DNA from: Teichococcus aestuarii
Lineage (GTDB): Bacteria; Pseudomonadota; Alphaproteobacteria; Acetobacterales; Acetobacteraceae
NCBI RefSeq assembly: GCF_003116135.1
Contig: NZ_PDOA01000006.1
Span: 62,001-126,000, forward strand
Length of the DNA: 64,000 bases
Direction of reading: 5' to 3'
A program made the translations under genes and the position numbers. Numbering within the stretch: the first letter of the stretch is position 1; each line of letters begins with the position of its first letter. The notes under the pieces are model-generated. The model made no database searches. It saw only the letters and a program-made list of their open reading frames with translations, and was not told the origin of the DNA. Below, piece after piece: positions 1 through 9,142 of the stretch.

Positions 1-78
1 GGCGACCGCGCCTCCGCCCTGGAGCTGCCGCTCCGCCCCTACACCGCTGCCCTGGAGTTGCCCCATGCGACGTCGTGA
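1..78 (+). CDS. possible 3' end of an upstream gene (partial)
   Basis: Frame 1 is open from the first base to a TGA at 76-78, giving 25 residues rich in Leu, Ala and Pro. It would overlap the next start by 14 bases, a tight arrangement like the other joins in this operon. The peptide is too short to recognise, and an open stretch of this length is common by chance in GC-rich DNA. Confidence 0.25.
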   Translation, partial: GDRASALELPLRPYTAALELPHATS

Positions 79-1681
79 CCTTATTGCCGCCGCAGGTGCC
101 CTTGGCGGCGCCCTCGCCACCACCGGCTGGGGCGCGCTGGCGCCCCGCCCCGCGCACGCCCAGGGTCCCGCCCAGGGCACGGCCCTGCGCATCGGCCTCG
201 GCGGCGCCTTCACCACCATCGATCCGCATTTCTACCACGCCGTGCCGAACCACACGGTCGCGATGCACATGTTCGAGCGGCTGATCAACCGCGCGCCGGA
301 TGGCCGGCTGATCCCCGGCCTCGCCACGGAATGGAAGCCGCTCTCGGACACGCTGTGGGAATTCAGGCTGCGCCCCGGCGTGAAGTTCCACGATGGCGGC
401 GACTTCACGGCGGACGACGTGGTCTTCACCTTCGAGCGTGCCCGGGACGTGCCGAACAGCCCGGGCGGCTTCGGCGGCTTCCTGCGCGCGGTGGAGCGGG
501 TGGAGGTGATCGACCCGCTGACCATCCGCCTGCACACCCCCGTGCCGGCGCCCGACCTCGGGCCGAACCTCACCTATGTCGGCATCGTCTCGCGCCGGGT
601 GGGGGAGGGGGCCAGCACGGCCGACTACAATTCCGGCAAGGCGGCCATCGGCACCGGCCCCTACCGCTTCGCCGGCTACACGCCGGGCAACCGGGTGGAG
701 CTGGCGCGGCATGATGCCTGGTGGGGCGGCCGCCCGGCCTGGGAGAGCGTCTCGCTGCGGCTGCTGAGCAACCCGGCCGGCCGCACCGCCGCGCTGCTCT
801 CGGGCGATGTGGACCTGATCGACACCCCCTCGGTGAGCGACCTGCCGCGGCTGCGCGAGGATGAGCGCGTCTCGGTCAAGGCCATCCCCGGCATCCGGCT
901 GATCTACCTGGTGCCGGACCTCTCGCGCGAGGGGGAGAGCCCCTTCGTCACCGACGCGCAAGGGGCGCCCCTGCCGCGCAACCCCTTCCGCGACCGGCGG
1001 GTGCGCGAGGCGCTCTCCCTCGCCCTGCACCGCGAGGCGCTGGGCGACCGGGTGATGCTCGGCACCGGCACGCCCACCAACCAGTGGATGCCGCCCGGCG
1101 GCTATTCCTACGCCCCGAAGGTGGTGCCGCCGCAGCCCGATCCGGCCCGCGCCCGCCGCCTGCTGGCCGAGGCCGGCCTGCCCGAGGGCTTTCGCCTGAC
1201 CCTGCACACGCCGAACGACCGCTACCCCAACGATGCCCGCCTGGCCCAGGCCGTGGCGCAGATGTGGACGCGCATCGGCGTGCAGACCACGGTGGAGGCG
1301 ATGCCCTGGAGCACCTATGCCGCGCGCGGCGGCCGGCAGGAATTCTCCATGGGGCTGTGGGGCTGGGGCAGCGCCACCTTCGAGGGCGGCTACATGCTGA
1401 GCCAGTGCTTCGCCACCAACAGTAAGGAGCGCAGCCTCGGCCTCTACAATTACGGCCGCTACAGCGACCCGGCGCTGGATGCCGCCATCGCCCGCGCCGT
1501 CTCCACCGTGGACGAGGCGGAGCGCGAGCGGCTGCTGGTCGCGGCCACGGAGCAGGCCATGGCCGAGACGCCCATCATCCCGCTGCTGATGCTGCAGAAC
1601 CTCTGGGCGGTGCGGCAGGGCATCGCCTTCCAGCCGCGCTCGGACGAGCGGACCCTGGCCATGGACGCCACCCCCGCATGA
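65..1681 (+). CDS. ABC transporter substrate-binding protein, family 5 (peptide/nickel type)
   Basis: Periplasmic receptor of the oligopeptide/dipeptide (SBP_bac_5) family, 538 aa, the usual length. The N-terminus is a twin-arginine-like signal (MRRRDLIAAAG, hydrophobic stretch, cleavage near AHA-Q at residue 33), so it is probably exported folded. Family landmarks follow: a 'TIDPH' start of the mature fold near residue 50, 'GLATEWKPLSD' and 'FRLRPGVKFHDG' near 100-120, and the 'IGTGPYRF' segment near 195. No permease or ATPase gene lies beside it, so it must borrow membrane partners or its transporter lies upstream of the window. It overlaps the GAF gene by ATGA at 1678-1681, so the two are translationally coupled. 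Substrate unknown. Confidence 0.88.
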   Translation: MRRRDLIAAAGALGGALATTGWGALAPRPAHAQGPAQGTALRIGLGGAFTTIDPHFYHAVPNHTVAMHMFERLINRAPDGRLIPGLATEWKPLSDTLWEFRLRPGVKFHDGGDFTADDVVFTFERARDVPNSPGGFGGFLRAVERVEVIDPLTIRLHTPVPAPDLGPNLTYVGIVSRRVGEGASTADYNSGKAAIGTGPYRFAGYTPGNRVELARHDAWWGGRPAWESVSLRLLSNPAGRTAALLSGDVDLIDTPSVSDLPRLREDERVSVKAIPGIRLIYLVPDLSREGESPFVTDAQGAPLPRNPFRDRRVREALSLALHREALGDRVMLGTGTPTNQWMPPGGYSYAPKVVPPQPDPARARRLLAEAGLPEGFRLTLHTPNDRYPNDARLAQAVAQMWTRIGVQTTVEAMPWSTYAARGGRQEFSMGLWGWGSATFEGGYMLSQCFATNSKERSLGLYNYGRYSDPALDAAIARAVSTVDEAERERLLVAATEQAMAETPIIPLLMLQNLWAVRQGIAFQPRSDERTLAMDATPA

Positions 1682-2193
1682 CCGCCGCGCGCCCCGATCC
1701 CTGGCCCGCCCTGGCGCGCCTCGCCCTGGCCCAGGCCGAGCCGGGCCAGCCCGCCGCCCTGTTCCAGGCGCTGGAGCAGGCGCTGGCCGAGGCGGTGGGC
1801 CACCGCCTCTGCACCATCCAGATCCACTATCCGGATGGCGAGGCGGAGCGCGTCTGGTCCAACCACCCGGAGCACTACCCGGTGGGCGGGCGCAAGCGCG
1901 CCTCCCAGGCGCCGCGGATGCGGGAACTGATGGAGCATGGCCGCCCCATCCTGATCCGCGCGGCGGAGGAGCTGCGCCGCTCCTACCCCGACCATGCCGG
2001 CGCCTCGGCGCTGGGCTGCGGCAGCGCCATGAACACGCCGGTGCGCTGGCAGGGCCGCACCCTGGGGCAGGTGAACCTGATGCATGCCGAGGGCTGGTAC
2101 ACCGAGGCCGATCTGCCGCTGGTGCGCGCCTTCGCGCAATTCGCCGTGCCCGCCTTCCTGCTTCTCGCCGCCGCCGGGGAAACCGCCGCATGA
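1678..2193 (+). CDS. GAF domain protein
   Basis: A 171-aa protein that looks like a single GAF sensory domain. It has an N-terminal helix, then 'HRLCTIQIHYPDGEAERVW', a central 'GSAMNTPVRWQGRTLGQVNL' strand pair typical of GAF folds, and a closing helix 'LPLVRAFAQFAVPAFL'. No output domain, signal peptide or membrane segment is visible. It sits between a peptide-type receptor and a Bug receptor with ATGA overlaps on both sides (1678-1681 and 2190-2193), so it is made together with two uptake receptors. It could be a small-molecule sensor or a binding enzyme for the imported compound. Its role is unknown. Confidence 0.7.
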   Translation: MTAARPDPWPALARLALAQAEPGQPAALFQALEQALAEAVGHRLCTIQIHYPDGEAERVWSNHPEHYPVGGRKRASQAPRMRELMEHGRPILIRAAEELRRSYPDHAGASALGCGSAMNTPVRWQGRTLGQVNLMHAEGWYTEADLPLVRAFAQFAVPAFLLLAAAGETAA

Positions 2194-3179
2194 CCACCCT
2201 GCCCACCCGCCGCGCCCTGCTCGGCGCGCTGCCGCTCGCCGCCGGCCTCGCCGCGCGGCCGGCGGCGGCGCAGGCCGCGCCCTGGCCGCAGGCCCAGCCC
2301 ATCCGCATGATCGTGCCCTTCGGCGCCGGCGGCGCGACCGACATCGCCGCCCGCGTCATCGCGCAGGAGATGACGGGCGTGCTCGGCCAGAGCATCGTGC
2401 TGGAGAACCGGGGCGGCGCCGGCTCCACCCTCGGCACCGGCTACGTGGCGCGCGCGGCGGCCGATGGCTACACGCTGCTCATCACCACCATCAGCGGCCT
2501 GGCGATCGGCCAGACCCTCTACCGCGACCGCATCCAGTACGATGCGGACCGCTCCTTCGCCCACATCGCCATCATGATGGGCACGCCCTATTTGCTCTGC
2601 GTCGATCCGCGCCTGCCCATCCGCAGCCTGGCGGAGTATTTGGCGGCGGCGCGGGCGAAGCCGATGGATTACGGCACCTCCGGCGTCGGCGGCGTCGCGC
2701 ACCTGCTCGGGCTGCGGCTGGCCAGGGCCACCGGCGTGGCGCTGGAGCACGTGCCCTATCGCGGCTCCACCCAGGCCATCACCGACGTCATGGCCGGCGT
2801 GGTGCCGAGCGTGCTCGACAGCCTGACGGCCACCAGCGCGCATCTCCGCTCCGGCGCCCTGCGGCCGCTGGCCACCTCGGCGCCGCAGCGCTCGCCCGAC
2901 TTCCCGGAGGTGCCGACCTTCCGCGAACTGGGCTACCCGGATGTGGTGGCCGATGGCTGGGCCGGCCTCGCCGCCCCCGCCGGCACGCCGCGCCCGGTGC
3001 TGGAGAGGCTGGCCGAGGCGGTGCGCCACGCCCAGGGCACGGCCAACGTGCAGCGCCGCTTCGCCGAGACGGCGACGACGGCGGGCCGCCTCTACCTGGA
3101 CGAGGCGCAGGCCTTCGTGCGCCAGGAGGTGGCCGCCTGGGCGCCGGTGATCCAGGCCTCCGGCATCACGCCGGACTGA
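2190..3179 (+). CDS. Bug-family tripartite tricarboxylate transporter receptor
   Basis: Extracytoplasmic solute receptor of the Bug/TctC family, 329 aa. It has a cleavable signal (RRALLGALPLAAGLAARPAAAQ, mature end near residue 28), then 'PIRMIVPFGAGGATDIAARV', the conserved first binding loop, 'VLENRGGAGSTLGTGYVARA', and the 'VPYRGSTQAITDVMAG' motif in the second lobe. Bug receptors typically bind carboxylated compounds and hand them to TctA/TctB membrane proteins. Neither partner is encoded anywhere in this window. It is coupled by ATGA to the GAF gene and followed 31 bases later by the gamma-glutamyltransferase-like gene, which suggests a shared substrate pathway. Confidence 0.9.
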   Translation: MTTLPTRRALLGALPLAAGLAARPAAAQAAPWPQAQPIRMIVPFGAGGATDIAARVIAQEMTGVLGQSIVLENRGGAGSTLGTGYVARAAADGYTLLITTISGLAIGQTLYRDRIQYDADRSFAHIAIMMGTPYLLCVDPRLPIRSLAEYLAAARAKPMDYGTSGVGGVAHLLGLRLARATGVALEHVPYRGSTQAITDVMAGVVPSVLDSLTATSAHLRSGALRPLATSAPQRSPDFPEVPTFRELGYPDVVADGWAGLAAPAGTPRPVLERLAEAVRHAQGTANVQRRFAETATTAGRLYLDEAQAFVRQEVAAWAPVIQASGITPD

Positions 3180-3210
3180 CCAAGAGACGGAACCAGGAGG
3201 GAGAGACGCG

Positions 3211-4827
3211 ATGCGCGGCATGGTGGTGGCGGCCCAGCCGGAGGCGGCCGAGGCGGGGGTGGAGATCCTCCGCCAGGGGGGCAACGCGGTGGATGCCGCC
3301 ATCGCCTGCGCCTTCGCGCAGGGGGTGGTGGACCCGCAGATGTGCGGCATCGGCGGGTTCGGCGCCATGCAACTCTGCCTGCCGGCGCAGGGGGTGCACA
3401 CGGTGCTGGAGTTCTTCGCCCGCGCGCCCCTGGCAGCGACCGAGGACATGTGGGAGAGCCGCTTCATCGGCCAGTCGCGCGACGGCTTCGTCTTCCTGCT
3501 CGATGACCAGCGCAACGACATCGGCTACGGCGCCATCGGCACGCCGGGCAATGTGGCGGGCTATACGGAGGCGCTCTCGCGCTTCGGCACCATGCCGCTG
3601 CGGGCGGTGATGGCGCCCGCCATCGCCCAGGCGCAGCGGGGCGTCATGGTGCGGCCCTACATGCACTACTACTGGGCGCTCGACCATGGCGGCGACGGCC
3701 AGGTGAACGTGGCGGACAAGCTGCGCTTCAGCGAGACGGGGCGGCAGGTCTACTTCCACGCCGATGGCCGGATGAAGCGCCCCGGCGACACGCTGCGCAA
3801 CCCGGAGATGGCGCGCACCCTGGAGCGCATCGCCGAGGGCGGCGCGGAGGCCTTCTACCGCGGCGACATCGCGCGCGAGATGGTGGCGGACATGGCGGCG
3901 CGCGGCGGCCTGATCACCGCCGGGGATCTCGCCGCCTACCGCGTGCGCGAGAAGGCGCCGGTCTGGGGAAGCTACCGGGGGCGGCGCATCGCCTCCAACC
4001 CGCCGCCGGCGGGCGGCGGCTCGCTGATCGAGCTGCTGCACATCCTGGAGCATTTCGACCTCGCCAGCCTGCCGCACAATGGGCCGGAGCACCTCCGCAT
4101 CCTGGCCGAGGCGATGAAGTGGATGACCATCGACAAGGACCGCCACATGGGCGACCCCGACTTCGTCGATGTGCCGCTCGACCGCCTGCTCTCGGCCGGT
4201 TACGCCGCCGAAATCGCCGCGCGCATCAAGGCCGGGGAGGTGGCGCATGTGCCCCGCGCCGGGGAGCCGGCGGCCAAGGACCCGCCGGACACCACCGTGG
4301 TCTGCGTCATCGACGGCGCGGGCAACGCCGTCTCGCTGACGCACACGCTGGGCATTCCCTCCGGCGCCATCACCCCCGGCCTCGGCTTCATGTACAATGG
4401 CTGCATGAGCGGCTTCGACCCGCGCCCGGGCCGCGCCGCCTCCATCGCGCCGGGCAAGAGCCGCGGCAGCGCCATGGCGCCCACCCTGGTCTTCGAGGGG
4501 GAGCATCCCGCCATTGTCCTCGGCGCGCCGGGCGGCACCTACATCGTGCCGGCGATCGCCCAGGCGCTGATGAACGTGCTCGATTTCGGCATGAGCATGG
4601 CCGAGGCCGTGGCGGCGCCCCGCATCGTCGCGCTGAGCGACACGATCGACGTGGCCAACCGCATCCCGCAGGGCGTGGCGCGGGCGCTGGAGGGGATGGG
4701 CTATCCGGTCGCCCGCTCCTACCAGAGCTATGCCTTCGGCGCCCCGCACGGGCTGCAGCGCCTGCCGGATGGCCGCATCGAGGGCGGTGCCGACCCGCAG
4801 CGCGACGGCATGGCGCTGGCGGCCTGA
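3211..4827 (+). CDS. gamma-glutamyltransferase-family Ntn hydrolase
   Basis: 538-aa member of the gamma-glutamyltranspeptidase family, which cleaves gamma-glutamyl bonds (glutathione-like peptides) or related amides after self-processing. The N-terminus 'VAAQPEAAEAGVEILRQGGNAVDAAIA' and 'CGIGGFG' are classical. The small-subunit start with the expected nucleophile is Thr361 in 'DTTVVCVID', followed by the oxyanion/binding segment 'GSAMAPTLVF' and 'GAPGGTYIVPAIAQ'. Unlike secreted GGTs it has no signal peptide, starting only three residues before the conserved domain, so it is probably cytoplasmic. Cytoplasmic relatives include oxamate amidohydrolase, so the substrate is open. ATG 3211 is supported by AGGAGG at 3195-3200. 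Last gene of the 65-4827 operon. Confidence 0.88.
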   Translation: MRGMVVAAQPEAAEAGVEILRQGGNAVDAAIACAFAQGVVDPQMCGIGGFGAMQLCLPAQGVHTVLEFFARAPLAATEDMWESRFIGQSRDGFVFLLDDQRNDIGYGAIGTPGNVAGYTEALSRFGTMPLRAVMAPAIAQAQRGVMVRPYMHYYWALDHGGDGQVNVADKLRFSETGRQVYFHADGRMKRPGDTLRNPEMARTLERIAEGGAEAFYRGDIAREMVADMAARGGLITAGDLAAYRVREKAPVWGSYRGRRIASNPPPAGGGSLIELLHILEHFDLASLPHNGPEHLRILAEAMKWMTIDKDRHMGDPDFVDVPLDRLLSAGYAAEIAARIKAGEVAHVPRAGEPAAKDPPDTTVVCVIDGAGNAVSLTHTLGIPSGAITPGLGFMYNGCMSGFDPRPGRAASIAPGKSRGSAMAPTLVFEGEHPAIVLGAPGGTYIVPAIAQALMNVLDFGMSMAEAVAAPRIVALSDTIDVANRIPQGVARALEGMGYPVARSYQSYAFGAPHGLQRLPDGRIEGGADPQRDGMALAA

Positions 4828-4840
4828 GGCGGCGGGGCGG

Positions 4841-6133
4841 CTACAGCCCCAGCCGGCCCAGCAGCCGCCCGCGCCACACTTCCGCCCAGACGCCGAGGCG
4901 CCAGAAGCGGTGCAGCGGCATCGGCTTCAGCGGCAGCACGGGCATGTCGAAGGCGGCCGCCTCGCCCTCCGCCAGCCGGGCGGCGAGGAGGCGGCCCATA
5001 TGGCTGGCCAGGGCGACGCCACGGCCGTTGTAGCCCAGGCAGCAGAGCAGGCCCGGGGCCGGCGCGTGCACATGCGGGTAGTGGTCGGGCGTCACGGCGA
5101 GCTGGCCGTTCCAGCCCTCGGCCCAGCGCGCGCCGCGCAATTGCGGCCACAGCCGCCCGGCATGGCGCATCAGGTAGTCCAGCCGCTCCGGGTCCGCCAG
5201 CTCGCGCTGCGGCCCGCGGCCGCCCATCAGCAGCCGCCCCGCCTCGTCCATGCGGTAGTAGACGGTGATGCGGCCCGTCTCGAACACCGCGCCCCGGAAC
5301 GGCACGATGCCGGCCGCCACTTCGGGCGGCAGCGGCTCCGTGGCGCGGATGGCGCTGAACACGGGCACGATGCTCTCCGCCAGCCCGGGCCAGAGCCCGC
5401 CGGAATAGCCGTTGGTGGCGAGCAGGACCTGCCGCGCCCGGACCACGCCCTGCGGCGTCTCCACCCGCCACCCATCCGCCTCCCGCCGCAGGGCGGTGGC
5501 CGGCGTGCCGCCATGCACCCGCGCCCCCAGCGCCTGCGCGGCGCGCGCCAGGCCGCGCGCATAGCCCAGCGGGTTGAGATGCCCGCCGCGGGGATCGAGG
5601 AAGCCGAGCGGATAGAAGGCCGTGCCCACCGCCTCTTGCAGCGCCGCGCCCTCCAGCAGCCGCACCGGCATGCCGCGGTCCAGGCAGGCGCGGTGCAGAA
5701 GGCGCAGCTCCGCCGCCGCGGCGGGGCTGGTGGCCACGCGCAGCGTTCCATCCTGCCGTGCCTCGCAACGGATCTGGTGGCGGCGGACCAGCTCGAACAC
5801 GTAGTCGGGCGCGGCGTGGCTGAAGGCGACCATGCGGCGGCCCAGATCCGGGCCGAAGCGGGCCTCCACCGCATCCGGCGCGTGCTTCAGGCCGGGATTC
5901 ACCTGGCCGCCATTGCGGCCGGAGGCACCCCAGCCGGGCTCATGCGCCTCCAGCACGGTGGTGGGGATGCCACGCTCGGCCAGATGCAGCGCCGTGGACA
6001 GGCCGGTGAAGCCGCCGCCGATGATGGCGACATCCGTGCTGGTATCGCCCGGCAGCGGCGGCGTGTCCGGCGCCGGGGCGGCGGTCCGCGCGTAGAGGCT
6101 CGGCGGCAGGGGGCGGGGCGCGGTCTGGGCCAT
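4841..6133 (-). CDS. FAD-dependent amine/amino-acid oxidoreductase (DAO/PuuB-like)
   Basis: About 430 aa of the DAO family, whose members oxidise secondary or primary amines (sarcosine, D-amino acids, gamma-glutamylputrescine) with FAD. The dinucleotide-binding motif '[21 protein letters not shown]' lies about 35 residues in, followed by '[17 protein letters not shown]', the flavin-contact segment typical of the PuuB/OrdL group. The C-terminal '[24 protein letters not shown]' closes the FAD site. No signal peptide. I chose ATG 6133; an ATG 36 bases upstream (6169) would add 12 unlikely residues. It converges on the GGT-like gene with 13 bases between stops. With GGT nearby, a gamma-glutamyl amine substrate is a guess only. 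Confidence 0.8.
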   Translation of the reverse strand: MAQTAPRPLPPSLYARTAAPAPDTPPLPGDTSTDVAIIGGGFTGLSTALHLAERGIPTTVLEAHEPGWGASGRNGGQVNPGLKHAPDAVEARFGPDLGRRMVAFSHAAPDYVFELVRRHQIRCEARQDGTLRVATSPAAAAELRLLHRACLDRGMPVRLLEGAALQEAVGTAFYPLGFLDPRGGHLNPLGYARGLARAAQALGARVHGGTPATALRREADGWRVETPQGVVRARQVLLATNGYSGGLWPGLAESIVPVFSAIRATEPLPPEVAAGIVPFRGAVFETGRITVYYRMDEAGRLLMGGRGPQRELADPERLDYLMRHAGRLWPQLRGARWAEGWNGQLAVTPDHYPHVHAPAPGLLCCLGYNGRGVALASHMGRLLAARLAEGEAAAFDMPVLPLKPMPLHRFWRLGVWAEVWRGRLLGRLGL

Positions 6134-6210
6134 GCCCGCCACTGTTTTCAAGCCGGCCCGGTGGGTCAAGCCGCTGTTTCGCTCCCGTGGAAAACGGTGC
6201 CGGCCCCACG

Positions 6211-6253
6211 AGCAAAAAAACCCTAGAATATATATTATGGAAAATAGACATGG
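6211..6253. promoter_or_regulatory. AT-rich patch in divergent promoter region, with 10-bp palindrome
   Basis: The 269-base gap (6134-6402) between the divergent FAD oxidase and aldehyde dehydrogenase genes holds one sharply AT-rich patch, starting with seven A's at 6214-6220 and including the perfect palindrome AATATATATT at 6227-6236. Such a patch in very GC-rich DNA is a likely promoter or binding site. Which gene it serves cannot be decided. Confidence 0.45.
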
Positions 6254-6402
6254 CCTGGAAGCTAGGCCGTGCCGCTCCTGGCCGGCGTGCGTATGGCGCC
6301 ATTCCCGCGCAGCCTGTAAGGCAGGTCGGCAACGGACCGAAACGACGCAGGCCCTGCCGCGGCGGAACCCGGTGCCTTCTGACGGACAGAAAGGAAGCGT
6401 CC

Positions 6403-7983
6403 ATGTCCATTTCCGGCGAGATGCTGATCGGCGCCACGGCCCTGCGCGGCACCGACAAACCCATCCGTGCGATCGAGGCGGCCACCGGCCAGCCGATGGA
6501 GCCCGCCTTCGGCGGCGGCACGGCGGCGGATGTGGAGCGTGCCTGCGCCCTGGCCTGGCAGGCCTTCGACAGCTACCGCGAGACCACGCCCGAGATTCGC
6601 GCCGGCTTCCTGGAGGCCTGCGCCCAGGCCATCCTCGACATCGGCGACGCGCTGATCACCCGCGCCATGGCGGAGAGCGGCCTGCCGCGCGGCCGGCTGG
6701 AGGGCGAGCGCGGCCGCACCGTCGGCCAGCTCCGCCTCTTCGCCAAGGAGGTGCGGGATGGCACCTACCTCAATGCCCGCATCGATCCCGCCCTGCCCGA
6801 CCGCCAGCCGCTGCCGCGCCCGGATCTGCGCCTGCGCATGATCCCGCTCGGCCCCGTGGCGGTGTTCGGGGCCTCCAACTTCCCGCTCGCCTTCTCGGTG
6901 GGCGGCGGCGACACCGCCTCGGCCCTGGCCGCGGGCTGCCCGGTGGTGGTGAAGGCGCATTCCGCCCATCCCGGCACCTCCGAGCTGGTCGGCCGCGCCA
7001 TCCAGTCCGCCGTCAAGGCCTGCGGCCTGCCGGAAGGCGTGTTCTCCCTGCTGTTCGGCTCGGGCCAGGTGGTCGGGCAGGGGCTGGTCGCCGATCCGCG
7101 CATCAAGGCGGTGGGCTTCACCGGCTCCCGCGCCGGCGGCACCGCCCTGATGAAGACGGCCGCCGCCCGCCCCGAGCCGATCCCGGTCTATGCCGAGATG
7201 AGCAGCATCAACCCCGTCTTCCTGCTGCCGCAGGCGATGGCCAGCCGCGCCGCCGGCATCGGCAAGGCCTTCGTCGGCTCCCTCACCCTCGGTGCCGGGC
7301 AGTTCTGCACCAATCCAGGCCTCGTGCTGGCCCTGGACGGCCCGGAGCTGGAGACCTTCCTCGGCGCCGCGACAGAGGCGCTGGGAGGCGCCCCGGCGCA
7401 GACCATGCTGACCCCCGGCATCCTCGGCGCCTACCAGGCCGGCATCTCGCACCTCGCCGGCAACAACCGCGTGCGCAAGGTCGCCTCGGGGCAGGTGGCC
7501 AGCGCCGCCACCCAGGGCGAGGCCGCGCTGTTCGAGACCACGGCCGAGCACTTCATGGCCGACCCGGCCCTGGCCGAGGAGGTGTTCGGCGCCGCCTCCC
7601 TCGTCATCCGCTGCCCGGATGCCGAGACCATGCTCCGCCTCGCCGAGGGGCTGGAGGGGCAGCTCACCGCCACCATCCAGATGGAGGAGGGCGATGTCGA
7701 GATGGCGCGCCGGCTGCTCCCGGTGCTCGAGCGGCGGGTCGGCCGCATCCTGGTGAACGGCTACCCGACAGGCGTGGAGGTCAGCCACGCCATGGTGCAT
7801 GGCGGGCCGTATCCGTCCACCTCCGATGGCCGCTCCACCTCCGTCGGCACACTCGCCATCGGCCGTTTCCTGCGGCCGGTCTGCTACCAGGACATGCCGG
7901 CGGCGCTGCTGCCGGAGGCGCTGCGCGACGGCAACCCGATGGGGCTGTGGCGGCGCGTGGACGGCGTGCTCGGCCAGTCCTGA
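6403..7983 (+). CDS. NADP-type aldehyde dehydrogenase, 2,5-dioxovalerate dehydrogenase family
   Basis: 526-aa aldehyde dehydrogenase of the alpha-ketoglutaric semialdehyde (2,5-dioxovalerate) group, which turns the semialdehyde into 2-oxoglutarate at the end of the non-phosphorylated pentose, uronate and hydroxyproline routes. The order of motifs is as expected: '[21 protein letters not shown]' (cofactor), '[10 protein letters not shown]', catalytic Glu265 in 'YAEMSSINP', nucleophile Cys302 in '[10 protein letters not shown]', and C-terminal '[21 protein letters not shown]'. Length matches the family (about 525 aa). ATG 6403 is supported by AAAGGAAG 6 bases upstream. A longer frame back to 6187 exists but contains the AT-rich promoter patch. 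No sugar-acid dehydratase is adjacent, so the source of its substrate is not shown here. Confidence 0.88.
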   Translation: MSISGEMLIGATALRGTDKPIRAIEAATGQPMEPAFGGGTAADVERACALAWQAFDSYRETTPEIRAGFLEACAQAILDIGDALITRAMAESGLPRGRLEGERGRTVGQLRLFAKEVRDGTYLNARIDPALPDRQPLPRPDLRLRMIPLGPVAVFGASNFPLAFSVGGGDTASALAAGCPVVVKAHSAHPGTSELVGRAIQSAVKACGLPEGVFSLLFGSGQVVGQGLVADPRIKAVGFTGSRAGGTALMKTAAARPEPIPVYAEMSSINPVFLLPQAMASRAAGIGKAFVGSLTLGAGQFCTNPGLVLALDGPELETFLGAATEALGGAPAQTMLTPGILGAYQAGISHLAGNNRVRKVASGQVASAATQGEAALFETTAEHFMADPALAEEVFGAASLVIRCPDAETMLRLAEGLEGQLTATIQMEEGDVEMARRLLPVLERRVGRILVNGYPTGVEVSHAMVHGGPYPSTSDGRSTSVGTLAIGRFLRPVCYQDMPAALLPEALRDGNPMGLWRRVDGVLGQS

Positions 7984-8028
7984 ACGGCGCGGCGCGGCGC
8001 GGGCGGTCCGCGCCGCTGATGCCGCTCC

Positions 8029-8050
8029 GGGGAGGGCACGCCCCCTCCCC
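8029..8050. terminator. hairpin between convergent genes
   Basis: An 8-bp stem, GGGGAGGG (8029-8036) with CCCTCCCC (8043-8050), and a 6-base loop lie in the 76 bases between the convergent aldehyde dehydrogenase and phosphotriesterase-like genes. There is no T-tract, so termination efficiency is uncertain. Confidence 0.4.
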
Positions 8051-8059
8051 GCGCGCGCG

Positions 8060-9103
8060 TCAGACGAAGGTCAGCAGCCGGCGCGGCGTGCCCACCATGA
8101 TCGCGTCGATCTCCGCCTCGCTGAAGCCGCGCCGGCGCATCAGCGGGATGACCTTCTTGTAGATGTGCGCGTAGCCATGGCCGCCGAACTCGGTCATCTG
8201 CACGATGTGGCAGATGTCGTGGCTGATGACGACCTGATCGCCATGGCCGCGGTCGATGACGCGGCGGATATCCCGCAGGCGCTGCGCGTCGTTCGGCAGG
8301 TCGATGTCCGGGTTCGGCTGGTAGTAGCAGCTCTCCTGGCCGAACAGGTCCCATTCCAGGATGACGCCCGCATCGGCCAGGCGGAACAGCCGCTCGTCGT
8401 CGAAGATGGTGCGGTCGATATGGTCGATGATGGTGCGCGAGAGGTCGGCGCCATGCGCGCGCAGGAACTCGACCAGCATCCACGGGTGGTCCTGGTCGCG
8501 GGCGGGGTGGATGGTGAGCGCCGCGCCGGTCTCCTGCTGCGCCAGGCATGCGGCGTGCAGCATCTTCTTCTCGAGGTCGGTCCAGGGCCACTGGCAGCCG
8601 ATCTCGCCGAGCAGCCCGGCGCGCACATCGGTGCCCCAGGCGCCGAGCTGGATCTGGTCCACCATCTCCTGCGCCAGCTCATCGACGCCGCGGGCCTCGT
8701 TCGCCGGGTCCTGGTAATCGTGCACGTAGTGGCCGCAGCCCATGACGATCTGCGCGCCGCTCTCGCGCGACGCCCGGGCCAGCCCCTCCGGGTCCGGCAT
8801 CAGCCCGCCGATGGTCAGCTCGACGATGGTGCGGCCGCCATGCTGCACCACCTCCGCCGCCGCGCGCGTCGCCACGCCCACATCGAGCTGCGTCGAGTTG
8901 CGGTAATCCTTCACCGTGCGGGTCTGCAGATCCCACCACTGCCCGAGGTCGAGCTCGCCGAGCGGCTTGTCCCGCTCGGGCGGCGGGGTGATGTTCCAGA
9001 TCAGGTGCTCGTGCATCAGGGTGGAGCCGAGCTCGGCGGGGTCGATCAGCCCCAGCACCGTCTGTGCCTTGCCCCGCATCTCGTCGCGCGTCAGCCTCGT
9101 CAT
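8060..9103 (-). CDS. phosphotriesterase-family binuclear metal hydrolase
   Basis: 347-aa TIM-barrel hydrolase of the phosphotriesterase/PHP group within the amidohydrolase superfamily; members are lactonases, esterases or phosphodiesterases. Metal ligands are readable: His31 and His33 ('LMHEHLIWN', first strand), a bridging acidic residue Glu167 in 'GLLGEIG', His199 ('TIHPARD'), His228 ('IIDHIDR') and Asp296 ('ISHDICH'). Glu167 occupies the place of the carboxylated lysine of true phosphotriesterases, as in PHP and some lactonases, so organophosphate hydrolysis should not be assumed. The start has a strong AGGAGAGAGGAAC site upstream. It lies 39 bases behind a family-5 receptor gene on the same strand, probably one operon. 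Confidence 0.85.
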   Translation of the reverse strand: MTRLTRDEMRGKAQTVLGLIDPAELGSTLMHEHLIWNITPPPERDKPLGELDLGQWWDLQTRTVKDYRNSTQLDVGVATRAAAEVVQHGGRTIVELTIGGLMPDPEGLARASRESGAQIVMGCGHYVHDYQDPANEARGVDELAQEMVDQIQLGAWGTDVRAGLLGEIGCQWPWTDLEKKMLHAACLAQQETGAALTIHPARDQDHPWMLVEFLRAHGADLSRTIIDHIDRTIFDDERLFRLADAGVILEWDLFGQESCYYQPNPDIDLPNDAQRLRDIRRVIDRGHGDQVVISHDICHIVQMTEFGGHGYAHIYKKVIPLMRRRGFSEAEIDAIMVGTPRRLLTFV

Positions 9104-9142
9104 GTCGTTCCTCTCTCCTTGCCCGATGGGTCGCGCCCCGCC

